Shown here: positions 1-11,200 of the stretch, in pieces | Position numbering within the stretch: the first letter of the stretch is position 1 | Layout: the number at the start of each line of letters is the position of its first letter | Assembly (NCBI GenBank): GCA_010909165.1 | Contig: MU008159.1 | Location: forward strand, 2,108,001 to 2,172,000 | Direction of reading: 5' to 3' | DNA length: 64,000 nucleotides | Origin: Anthoceros angustus | Taxonomy: Eukaryota > Streptophyta > Anthocerotopsida > Anthocerotales > Anthocerotaceae | Program-made: the position numbers and the translations under genes | Notes under the pieces: model-generated | Told to the model about the DNA's origin: nothing | The model's input: only the letters and a program-made list of their open reading frames with translations | Databases searched by the model: none

Positions 1-89
1 GAAAAAATAAAATGCTAAATTGGATCATGCCACCGGAGCAACTGAGTTTGAAGATACCGCCCCTACATACATTTGCCTTGTTTGAATCG

Positions 90-2960
90 TGCTTTTCAGG
101 GCCTCGCCTTTTTAGGCATCTCCCGAGAAGCCCGCATGACGACGTTCGCCTTGCCTACTGGCTTCCTTTGGACCGCCTTGCGCTAGACCTTGGAGACGAG
201 GTGACTTGTACTCTGTTCCTTTTTCTCCCCCAGCGGTGTCTTCATCGCTCCAGGGGTGGTTCTTCTGGCCATAGGGAGGTGACGTCTCATCTCCGTCTGC
301 TCGGGGCTGGAAGCTTTGTAGAGGAGGCGCGGTGAGATCGGGCCAAGGCGCCAAAGTGGATCAGTTTATCAGACCCCACGGTGGCTCAAGAGGTGTCTCT
401 TGCTAGGCCGTGCAGGGGAATACGCCAGGGTTGCCTGGGCACTTCGCCCGGAGCCGGTGGCGCTAGTTTCCGAAAACACCAATTCTGCACTCTGTGCCCT
501 TCACCCGGCCCCAAATGACCTCATTCCACATGATATCCTGATTTATGTGTTGGAGGAGCCTTATTGTCTCGACAAGGCGGTCTTCGGTAGGGCTCTTACC
601 GCTGCCCTACGGCTTTCTTCGGGTGGTATGTTTAGGACAGTCTACGATTAGCTTCGGGATTACTTTGCTCCCAACGATCCTTCTAGCGGTTTCTCGGAGC
701 TCTTCGTTCTGGCAGCGGCAATGCCCAGGGATGAGACTCCCCACCAGATCTCTCGGGTGTTAGGGGCCAACAAGTTATTGGTTGTGGAGAAGCCCACGCC
801 TAGGGTACACCCTATCATCATTGGGGAGGCATTCTTACGCCTTATGGGTCACAGCATTGCTATCCAACTTCGGGAGTAGTTCTAGGCGCATCTTTGCCCC
901 CACCAATTTGGGATTGCCACTCCGGGGGGTTGTGAGTTGGCTGCGTTCGGTATTGCGGCGGTTCTGGAGTCACATCAAGATTGGGTCGCTCTGCAGGTGG
1001 ACATCGAGAACGCTTTCATCACGGTCTTTAGGACGGCAATCTTTATAGAATTCAAGGATGCTGGCGGGCACCTAGTAAGTCTTTCCCATTACGCACTTCA
1101 AGGCCTTGACCCTTACTATCGATGCAATCGAGGAGTGTCTCTTTCCGTTTGTGGCAGACAACACTCATATCTTAAGACCCAGGGGTTAGGTTAGAAAAGC
1201 TTCCACACTCTTCTCCTCAGAGCTCTCCCGCCTGGGTTTGAGGGTCAAGATTCTGAAGTGCAAGGTGTGGTCCCCGTCTGGCATTACTCCTTCTCTCAAT
1301 TCTTTGAGGGGGACATTGTTCCTTCTCAAGGGCTTCGCGTCTTGGGGGTCCCCGTGGGACTTCCGGCCTACATTCAAGGTTTTGTAGAGGAGGCTTTGAA
1401 GGAAGACTTGGCCCACGTCGGTGACCTATCTCTACTAGGGGACCCTCACGTGGCATTTGCCATCCTTTCGTCCTGCTTTGCGCATTGGCCGGGCTATCTC
1501 ACCACGACGGTGGCTCCCTCCTCATCTTTTCTATTAATCCTGCGGAATTTTGATCTACAAATTATGTAGGCACTTGGAGACATTATCGGGGTGGGGACTT
1601 GAAAGTGCTGCAGGGGCCTTTTCCCGGTGGCAGGTGTCTCTTCCTATCGCTTTTGGGGGCACAAGTCCGTTGGCCATGGAGGCCTTAGAGCCGGCGGCCT
1701 TTCTTGGGAGCTGGGCCCTCTCTGCCCCTGTCTTCACCGCTCGGTTCATAATCCGGGATGTTCCCATCTTGGAAGCCTTTGTCTCAGGCGTTGAGGAGGG
1801 GCCTTTCCTTTTGCAGGCTTCCCTTAAATTGGCCTGGGACTCCCTTTCCTCTGAGGCTAGGGTGGTCATGCATCCCTTTTCCTCATTTTCCGAGGAAGGG
1901 CTACGTGGCTTTTAGTCCTCTCTCCAGGAGAAGCAGTACGGGCAAGCGCAGCGGGCTATTCTTCTGGACTCTACTATTCCTCGGCCCGTTCATGCCCGTA
2001 TTCGCTCTTGCTCAGGGAAGGGAGCAGGCTCCTGGCTTCTGCTCGGCCTTGCATCTAGGCGTTCCAAATCACTCCAGCTTTTTTTTCTACTGCGATGAGG
2101 TTCCGCCTGGGTTAGGTCCAACCTCTGGCAATTTCTCACTCAGGGTCCCACCTGGCTCGCTGTCCAATTGGAGGGCAAAGTATCGCTACACATGATGCCG
2201 TTCGTGACGTCATGTTCTCAATGGCCAAGGAGAGTGTATATTTTTTATATAGGGAGCGTCCATATACCCTGCGCAATGGGGTGTTCCTGAGGACAAACCT
2301 ATTTCTAATCCAAGGGAGCATATCTCTATTGCAAATGTCGTCGTAACAAACCCTACCTGGAACTCCATTTGCGAGCATGTCATTATCAACCCTCCGTGCT
2401 GGGCGGTAAACTGCCAAGGTACACAAATACACTACACACCTTTGCAGGACGGCCACACTTTCATCCCCTCGCCATTGAGACTCATGGGGCTATAGGCAAG
2501 GATTTTTCCTGGCTCATTAGGGATTGTGCTAAAGCCTACCATAGTCCTCAGAACTGGGTGGGTCTCTCTCTTTCCTCGATGGTGGCTTTCTTTCAATAGC
2601 GGGTATCCATCGTCCTGCAGAGGGCACTGGCCAATGCTACTTACAAGACATCCATCGTCCTGCAGAGGGCACTGGCCAATGCTACTTACAAGACATCCAT
2701 CGTCCTGCGAGGGCACGCCAATGCTACTACAAGACATCCATCGCCCCTGCAGAGGGCCAATGCTGCCACAAGACATCCATCGTCTGCAGAGGCAGCCAAT
2801 GCTACTTACAAGACATCCATCGTCTGCAGAGGGCACTGGCCAATGCTACTTACAAGACATCCATCGTCCTGCAGAGGGCACTGGCCAATGCTACTTACAA
2901 GACATCCATCGTCCTGCAGAGGGCACTGGCCAATGCTACTTACAAGACGGCAACATGACG
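90..2960 (+). pseudogene. Degraded reverse-transcriptase-like retroelement ORF
   Basis: A relic of a reverse-transcriptase-type polyprotein. Frame 1 reads from about 400 to 1100 through three stops (649-651, 877-879, 883-885). It contains a block like NKLLVVEKPTPRVHPIIIGE followed by LQVDIENAF, which resembles the first RT motifs including the metal-binding Asp. The reading then shifts frame near 1100, 1310 and 1560; blocks such as LKCKVWSPSG, LRVLGVPVG and SLPIAFGG continue the same protein. A late block, THGAIGKDF (about 2475-2510), leads into the final segment VSIVLQRALANATYK, which is repeated as a minisatellite. The order of these blocks matches my memory of an RT-like family of plants and other eukaryotes, but I cannot assign the clade. 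No LTRs, poly(A) tail or target duplications were seen. Stops and shifts make it inactive. Borders are approximate; the 5' part before 400 is heavily decayed. Confidence 0.7.
2604..2948 (+). repeat. 45-base minisatellite at the 3' end of the RT relic
   Basis: About eight head-to-tail copies of a unit that is 45 bases in its intact form; each starts with CATCCATCGTCCTGCAGAGG and ends with TACTTACAAGA. Copies 1, 2, 7 and 8 are nearly identical; copies 3-6 carry small deletions. The unit encodes the last 15 residues of the RT-like ORF, so the array seems to be an expansion of its terminal codons. Because 45 is a multiple of three, copies would originally have stayed in frame. The complementary strand is also open across much of the array, which gives a spurious repetitive ORF. 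Confidence 0.9.
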
Positions 2961-3477
2961 TCATCGGCACCAGTTGTAGGTAGGCCTTTCCTTGTCTCGA
3001 ACCATGACATAATTGGGGCGGTAGGTACCTACGGAGTTGGCATTCATGGGCTAGCCCCATGGCTCTTGGCCTTTTACTCCATTGTCCCCCCTCGGTTCGG
3101 GGTAGATGGATTCTTTTTAATTAAGTCTCCATTGAATCATATTTATGAGGGTGAGAAAGAGCTAGAACTCCATGCCTCCTGAATACTACTAAAACAAGCA
3201 CTGAGGCTGCTCCGTCTCCTCTCAATTGTTCTTCCAGCGTCCTCTTCCATAAAACAATCCTCCACAAACCGGTGTACTTCCCAGCCCTCCATCAAGCTTT
3301 ACGACAGCTAATCCTTTTTATACCGAGGAGCTTCTCATCAATAATGTCAAAGCTAGAACTTTGTGACATCCGACAATGGTTTGCACGTCGGCTATGGCCA
3401 CAATCCAGCCATTGACACCTAGTGTCTTCGTAGCAGTGATGTCGAGGTACTCTATTAGGATATTCTCTTAGGATGGC
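2961..3477. other. No gene seen
   Basis: This stretch follows the minisatellite. It has a short open frame continuing the array on the plus strand to about 3180, with no recognisable domain. I see no RNA gene or clear repeat in it. Confidence 0.5.
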
Positions 3478-4200
3478 CTACCTCCCGACAGAGAGTGTGG
3501 AGATAAATATCGGCGTGGGGTGTGCCGAATCCAGGTACGTCAAGGGCTCTGAAGGCATCCTGTTGCCCTCGGGTCTTGGGATGCGCAGCAGGCTGAAAGG
3601 ATCCAGCCCAAAGCTCTTGCTGAGGCGATTTACGTCTGGGACCTCCAGGTCAGTCCAACTTGCCTCGTAGGCTACTCCCAGCAGAATGGAACCACCAACC
3701 AGCCTTGCAGAGCGCTCTGGAAAGGTCCAGGTCTCCCCCATGGTTTTACGCGCCCAGCTTTCCAGGATGGCAGAAACGAGGACCACGACGGTGCTAAAAG
3801 GGTGACCAGGCAGGTGAAGTATAACACGCTGCACTGCAACCGAGGCCTCCCTCTTTCCTATGGCTGAAGGGAGCACATACGAAACTGCGGCAGGGAAGCG
3901 CACCAACGGTCAATTGCAGCGCAGTCTTGCGCCGCCAGTTTAGCCTGAGGTTTACACACAGCTCTTTGGCGGCATTCAGCTCGTCCTTGAGCACTGGAAG
4001 GTGGAAACGCTAGTGGCAAGGCCAAGTTCCAAGGCTTCTTGAGGTGGTGAAGGGCTGTTCGATCCAAAGAATGTTGGGTATGTACATACGCACTTTGAGG
4101 CTGCTGAAGTTTCGTGTGCGATATTGCATCTGCTAGTGAATTCACAATCTGAGTGCGGTTGCCCACTGTCGGATGCCATGGCAGATGTTGCAAGTCGAGT
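3478..4200 (-). CDS. Possible unrecognised exon(s)
   Basis: An open frame on the minus strand from about 3906 to 3478 would encode some 140 residues, with a stretch such as GETWTFPERSARLVGG and a stop after LSVGR. It has no ATG at its head (the frame opens with GTG), so if real it is an exon of a longer gene. Overlapping minus-strand frames continue to about 4200. I recognise no family. Composition is plausible for coding, but there is no independent support; it could equally be decayed retroelement DNA like that just upstream. Confidence 0.25.
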
Positions 4201-4990
4201 CACAAATCAGCTCCACCACCGCCAGATGCCACATCAGCAGCCAAGTAATGCGCCGTGATGTATCCCTGTGATCCCTCCGACACACACAGTCCTTTCACGG
4301 GATCTCCCGCTCATCCGTCAAGTGTACAATACATCTTAGTCATCCTCCTCATGCGGTATTGCGTGGCCTTGCGGAAGCCGTTCCCAGTTTTACTCGTTGT
4401 TGGCTTGTCGCCACTCATTGTTAGTGGCACGCAACTTGCATCTTGCTGGTAGTTGTGTGCCCCTTTTTGGAATTGGCGGAGGCGTGTACGCCTGTAGCTC
4501 GATTTGAAGCACTGTGCAGAGGGGTCTCATACACATGACCAGGGAGAGGGAGTTTCATATGGGTTTCCACCCCACGATTCCCAGCAGTTCCTCTGCTGCT
4601 GTCTGCAAAAATTGCTTGGTGGACAGCAGAGAGTGATGAAAGGCTGGTCCCTGTCATCTACCACTCATTGACCTCACTGGAAATATAACAGAAGAGGAAA
4701 TGGATCAAATGAAGACACAGTCTTGGTCTTGGTCTCGGCCTCGTCCCTTACCACTTTGTCCTCCCCTTGGAACGTTGACAATCCCTTCAGCGTGAATCAA
4801 AATGTGACGAATGTTCAGTGGGATAGCTGTATTTCGATGTAAAATTACTCAGCCAATTACATGGTCCAAAAATCTGGAATATGAGAAGTTTCCAGAAAAG
4901 CTTGATCATGCTTGTGGGAAAAGGCCAACGCTGGACCTTGTGAAGATGCCTATCCAGTGGGGAGATCCATTTGGAATTTCCAGAGCTTCA
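4201..4990. other. No gene seen; probable 3' flank of the deacetylase gene
   Basis: Only short shadow ORFs occur. The part next to 4990 probably holds the 3' UTR of the acetylornithine deacetylase-like gene read on the minus strand. Confidence 0.45.
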
Positions 4991-7299
4991 CTAAGCTGAT
5001 ACCTCATCCTGATCCAGCAGATCAATAATTCTTGCAAGGACCCGGAAACCTTGCTGGAAATCCGACAACAAGCAGTACTCATTTTTCGCATGATAAGTGG
5101 CCATCACACCTGATCAGAGCAAGAATGGCTTCTTTAGTGTTATGGCCACCAAGCAGGGATGACTTGTCCAGTGTACAAGACGAAGGGGTTGAGGAGAATT
5201 GCACGAGGCAATAATTACTTACCATAACCAGCAGTTTGCACATCAAATCCTTCATCCTGGCAAGATACAGGCACTCCGTCAGCATACTGCAACCTCCTTT
5301 CACAGTTTTGTTGATAGGAAAACTGAAACAGGACACCTACCTGCAAATCTTTGATTAAAGGTAAGGACCCTGTTATTGAGTATGGTTTCACTACTCCAAT
5401 AACTTCTTCCGTGGCCTTGCATAAAGCATGGAAGCCCTTTGAGTCCAGCTTGCATGCTACTCCTCTCATCATCTCCTCCTCACAATCCCAAGCGATCCTG
5501 CAAGGACATGGAGTGGAGCTTCAGGAGTGTAACTTTTTACAGATCCCTTGCAAGCCAAGTCATCTACATCTAACTCGAACCTGGATATTCACCCACCTGC
5601 CTTTAAGTCCCTCCTCTGGAAGCTCGTACTTTGATACAGGACCACGAGTCGCCAACTTCTCTAGATTTGCATTGATGTCATCTACGTATGTTTTGATCTT
5701 CTTTGCAACAGCTGCAACACTGCAAAAGTTCTACCGTCATTTCATCTTTCTGTCTGTATTGACTGAAGTCCCAGCAGTTGTCATAATATCCTGTTCATCT
5801 CAGCTGTGTCCCTTCAGCGAGGTCAAATTAACGGGAAAGGTAGGAAGCGTGGAACGTCTTACTCATAGAATGGTGTTATCCTGCAGCCATCAAAAGCAAT
5901 CCCTGTCAGAGGAAAGGCTAAGATATGTCTGGCAATGATCTTTCGGGGGCATGATTTGCAAGCAAAGGCGACCAACCTGCAATCTCCAGAAATGGTGCAT
6001 TCTGCGGGAATCTGATTAATGCCGCCTCCTGGATCTGGACATGTACAAGCATTCACAAGTCAATGGCCTCGTATCAGACCACCGATTGTTACAGTGTGCT
6101 ACAGGACTTTGCTCCACTTACAAGTCCATTGTGTTGGCTTCATTGTTGATGGCGTTGCAAAACCATATCGAACCTCTTCAGGGTGAGGGGGGAAGTCAGT
6201 GTAGAAACGTGTTTGGATCTCTTTCAAAGCTTCCATGGCCAGCTCTAAGGGATTGATTGCCTGAAAACAAATAAATCTGCCCTTCAAATACGGTTCTGTG
6301 CGTTTGTGCCACAAAGTTACCAAGAGCCTCCTGATGTAAAAAGTCCAGCTTAACACCCTAGGCTCCGAAGTAAGCATTGGGGGACCTTATGGGCGAGACC
6401 GCTGTGGAAAAGCTTTCCTGTAGCCCGCAGCTTCCAAGCAATCATCGAGCCGGTACCTATGCATGGTTGCTTGTCGGCAGTGTCAATCCACATCCTGCCA
6501 AAGCCATAATAGCATGTCCCATGATGAATGTGCATTCAACGACAGTGACACATGAAACATATTACCTTGCAGTACAGTAGCCCCAGAACTCACAATGGGC
6601 CAGACTTCAGTTTGTCCAGAAGTCCGTCCTTAACAAGTGCGTCCACTCCAACACCTGCAATTGAAGAATTCTCTTCATTGGCAATGAATACTGCCACGAC
6701 TGAAGTCCTCAGCTTGGGTTTCTCTTGCCCCAGCTGCCGCATGAGCTCTGTCACCAAAGCCACATGCCCCAAGCAATCTGTTGTCCCACGACCACAAAGC
6801 TTATCGCCATCAATTTTCAAGGAAAATGGATCGAACTCCTGGAAAAAGTCGTGGCACTCATCAAAACTGACATCAGTGTAACAAGGGAGCAAGTTACCGT
6901 CATCAGAACCAGGAAACGTGGAGGCGACTGAAGCTACGAGACACTAAGCAAAGAAAGGCTTTGAACTGAGCTACAAATCACTCTCACCCAGTCCTCAGGA
7001 TTGGCAGTAACGACGTCCATGTGACAGCCCACGAATGACACAATCTTGCCCTCCTCGCTACCGGGGTATTCCACAATGATATTCCCTCGGCCCTCCACAT
7101 AGCTTACGTGCTTGACGATAAGCGGGCCGCCCTCCTCTACGCTCAGCGGGCTCAGAACCTCCAACACATGTCGGGCTGCACGATCTTCCTTGGGCACCAA
7201 CTCCGGGGGATTGTTCTGCAGATACTTGGCTTCTCCAATGAGCTTACCTAGTAGTGACACAAAGCGCTCCGACACCAGCTCCAGGTCCTTCACTGCCAT
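4991..7299 (-). CDS. NAOD: Acetylornithine deacetylase-like M20 peptidase
   Basis: Encodes a zinc-type M20 amidohydrolase closely similar to the plant acetylornithine deacetylase family, which releases ornithine from N-acetylornithine in arginine biosynthesis. About ten exons can be followed. Exon 1 (7299-6988) starts with MAVKDLEL and ends in the metal-binding block GCHMDVVTANPEDW. Exon 2 (6838-6594) has GRGTTDCLGHVALVTEL (metal Asp) and ANEENSS (catalytic/metal Glu pair). Later exons give DTADKQPCIGTG, HSGLAHK, FATPSTMKPTQW, GGINQIPAECTISGD, ATEEVIGVVKPYSITG, DEGFDVQTAGYG and finally YHAKNEYCLL with the last metal His; the stop is at 4991-4993. An upstream in-frame GTG exists but the first ATG is 7299. 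Internal exon borders are approximate. No break in the reading frame was seen, so it is probably functional. No clear transit peptide is visible. Confidence 0.88.
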
Positions 7300-8270
7300 G
7301 GTTGCGCCCCGCACTCTTCGGAAATGCGCAGTTGGGAATACTCTGAGTTTCCCTTGGCTTTCAGGTTATTTGGTGGCGGGATGGAAAAGGGGAAGTAGGT
7401 GGTCTGCTGATAAAGCCGGAGACCTCCTCAGAATGGTGAAAGCTTCTGCGGGTGCGTGTGTGCTGGAAGACCGGAATCGCATAGAGGGCATGGGTGACAT
7501 ACTCATTCAGTTTTGGGTGAGATTCTGTTTTTGGCAAGGGTTTAAGGAGTCCGCAGACTCTGCACTGTGCAGCATGGCCATTCTCGGTGCTCTGCAAGCA
7601 GTTCGGGGAGGGCTGCTGCTCTGGCATTGCTGCTCGGCAGGTGCATGCCCGAATGGTTGGTCCTACGAACGGATGGAACCTTCCTGCCATATGTACCATG
7701 TAGAAAGCCTGCCTTTCCAGCTTTGCATATGTAGGGCCATCCAAGTAAAGGCCGCTAAAAGTTTTCAATATTCAACAATGGTTTGAATGCCATGTTATGG
7801 CTATACTATAATCATATGAGTTAATATTATTATAAGTTATAATATTAATAGATAGATGACGTATATAGTATATGTCATATGATAGGTAGGTAGTGTGTTT
7901 GCATCCTCAAGTACTTGGTCATAAATTATATTTTATATCAATTTAGATATAATATAATATTTTATAAAATTTGAATATAGATCACTTCTCAACAATTTGG
8001 TACAATTTAGGTTTACCCCATCAATAGAGGTTATCATGGTGTAGATACTTACTTGCAAGTTGCAATCATATGGATGCATAGCACAGTAAAAACTTGCAAC
8101 CATCATGAATGTAGCAGAGTAAAGAATATAGACATTCGGACATGCTAAACTTAGTCTTTCACTTGTAAAATATATGGATATTTAAACAAGCTAAACTTGG
8201 TCTATTACTTATAAAGCATATCATTTATATCATCCCACTCCTATGAAAAAGAAATAAATTTAAGTTGTTG
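7300..8270. other. Intergenic; GC to AT-rich transition
   Basis: From 7300 to about 7780 lies the probable promoter of the deacetylase-like gene, with only shadow ORFs. At about 7785 base composition changes abruptly to long A/T runs that continue to about 17.9 kb. The AT-rich part up to 8270 is probably 3' UTR and flank of the subtilase gene. Confidence 0.5.
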
Positions 8271-11200
8271 CTAGTCCTCATTCTGGCCTTCCTCTGCATC
8301 AAGCTTTTGAGGCAATTTGACAAGCTCGTATTCAAGCTGTTGAGGCATTAGAGATTTTCTCCAACCAGTTGCACCCGGTTGGGTAACCAAAATGGATCTT
8401 CTAGTAGGTGTTGGATTTGATAACTTTCTAGGCATTGATTGATTAAAGGAGGCCCTCGCGCTAGAACTGCCTGAACCACCAAGTGCATTCGTAGAGCTTC
8501 CATTGTTGAATGAACTACGCACACCATTAAAACCTTCTTGCATCATTGTGACAGATGGTTTTGAAAGATTAGACAATATTTCTCCTGCCTTTTCCGAACC
8601 TTCTTGGATAACTTGAATAGATTTTCTCGCTATTCTTGATACGGTTGTCATTGGTGATGGATTTACACCTGGATCATACCAAAAATACTGATTAATAAAT
8701 GGGGCATACATAATAAATTAAACTTAAAGAGATATTGAACATACCAAAACTAGCATCCGCTAAGTCCATGTCGTCTCCACTTCGTTGCCATACTTTAAAT
8801 GCTATAGTTGAAATAATCCCAAGCAAGGTTGCAGATCCTAGTGCGGAAGCAATTATGATAATATTTTTTTTGGAATTGATGTCGCTTTCTGGTGATGAGG
8901 AACCACTTCCTGGTGACGGGTTTATAAAGGCAGTTGCTAGTTTTTGGGTAATGTGTAAATCAGCAACCTTTCTACAAGTTCCGTTAACGTTTGAAACCCA
9001 TCCACTGGCACAATAACTACAATCAATGCCTGCATATCCTGCATAAACCGAAGACATAAATTGATATTAATTAATATTTATGAAGATGATATTATTTTGT
9101 GACAATTTATTGTATAGAGAAGGAGCTATACCCAAGAAGCAATCACATTGTCCACTTGCATCAAGACAATGTCCATTTGCAGCACATGCAATCCCTGTTT
9201 TTAGACCTGTGGTTGGTACTGGACATGGGTTTGGTACGTAAGGACAATCTTTTAAACAACAATATTGTTTGTCTGAACTTGCACTATTTCCTTGCTTATC
9301 ACATCTTTCCCCTTTTTCGCACATTCCATTTCCACAAAGGCCAAATCTTTGAATATTTATTACATCCGTAACTTGAATTGCGTCAAACATCTGTACCATG
9401 CTGATAATGATCTTAGGAAAAGAATTCTGTTAATTATTAATAAAAATAAAAAATAATTAAAATAAAAAATTAGAGTTTAAAATTTACATCATTGTCTTCA
9501 GACTCTAACAGAGTTGCTTGTATCAGTGAAGATCTTACGTCATTCTTTTTCACATGCATGTTTCTCAAAAAAGTCTATGAAGACAAAAAAAAAAAGTGAG
9601 TAAATATTAATCCTTAATATCTAAGTTTGATTATATATAATAATTTAATATAGTAAGCTCTTTGACTTCATATAATAGACTCTAGATTCATAGAAAATTG
9701 TCTTTAGAGGACTTTCACAAAATGTTTCTTCTTCCATGACAAGTAAATATTTAGTAGATGGTTCTTGAACATTGAATTATAATACTTTGAACTATCAAAG
9801 TAAAACCTACAATATTGTACCAGTGGAATTGGAAGAATTGTCAACTTAAAAACTCCTATGGACAAGGATGTTCCACCATTCATGCAGTTTTCCACAACTT
9901 CATTGTCAGAAGTACAATCCATGCTCAAACTATTGGAAATTTGCATTGAGTTCAACACCACTGCCGACGTCTGAATTCCTAGTCGAGAGGAAATCTAGCA
10001 ATTCATCAAAGCATAATACATCAAAATAGGGTAAATGAAATAGTATATATTATGTGTGCAGAAAATTAAGATTCACATGTTACATACACTTTGTACAAAA
10101 GATGTCATGAAGTCTTTCCAAATAGAGGATCCGTTTATTTGGAGAGACATTGTGGCATTTATAAATTCCGTAAGAATTGTCAAATTGGTTCCACAACTTG
10201 TACCATCTCCGTTGCAAATATGACATTCATCGAGGACACCACTCTGGCAACAAATTCCCTTTTCATCACGAATAGTAGGACAACATGTGTTTTGTGAATC
10301 CAGAGACCTGTATGCATGTAATAATTTTGTGCTTATATTGTAGCTGTTCATTTTTGAAGTGACCAATGAAGTATTCTATCTTGTATTAAAGGTTTAAAAA
10401 GAAATTCATACTTGGATTTCCCATCGCATACACCACAAGCATCTAGATTCCCACTCTCGCAACAAAATCCATTCTGCACAAGTTCATAAGGTAGATTTCA
10501 CTATGTTTTCTCAAATTATTTACGTATGTATTGGGTCTAAAGGAAGAATATTAAAGAAAATTTATCTAAGAGAATTCATACCCGATCAAGTTTTGAGGCA
10601 TTGTTTGTACAACAATGTTGATATGCATCTATGGTTTTAAACAGACAACAACTGACATTCCCATTTGGAAGATAACCCATTGGTTTCCCCTTACAGACTT
10701 TAGGTCTATCACAATATCGTCCTTCCCACTGCGATAAGCAAGTACATTGCCCTGCCTATATAGTCAAATCCATATATATGTTAAATTCATATAAAAGAGT
10801 AAAATATAATTAAACATTCTTTCCCATAAATGGTAAAAGTTTTTCAAGTTGATGGATATTGGTATAACTATTAGTAGCATAGAATTTTTCCTTACCAGAC
10901 ATTTCCCATTCCCAGAACAATTGTTGTAGTTGCAATTGTCACAATTTGGATCAACTTGTTCACAATTGGTTGATGAGGCTGGTTTTAACAATGGATCACA
11001 AAGTGACTCAACAACAGAATCTCCTTCTCCATCGACACACTAACAATATATTCACACAACAAAATCGTTGTTAATCCGTTAGACTAAATTATTCCAATCA
11101 TTTTTTAAGGGAAGAAAGAAAACAAATGTTTATTTTGTTACCTGAACAACACGGTAAACTGTAGCATTACACTCACTAGGGCATCTTGACCAATGACCGA

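Noticed and set aside
2432-3060. Minus-strand repetitive frames with a QDDGCLVSSIGQCPL period
   Set aside because: Reverse reading of the 45-base minisatellite, not a repeat protein gene; the plus reading matches the RT-like C-terminus.
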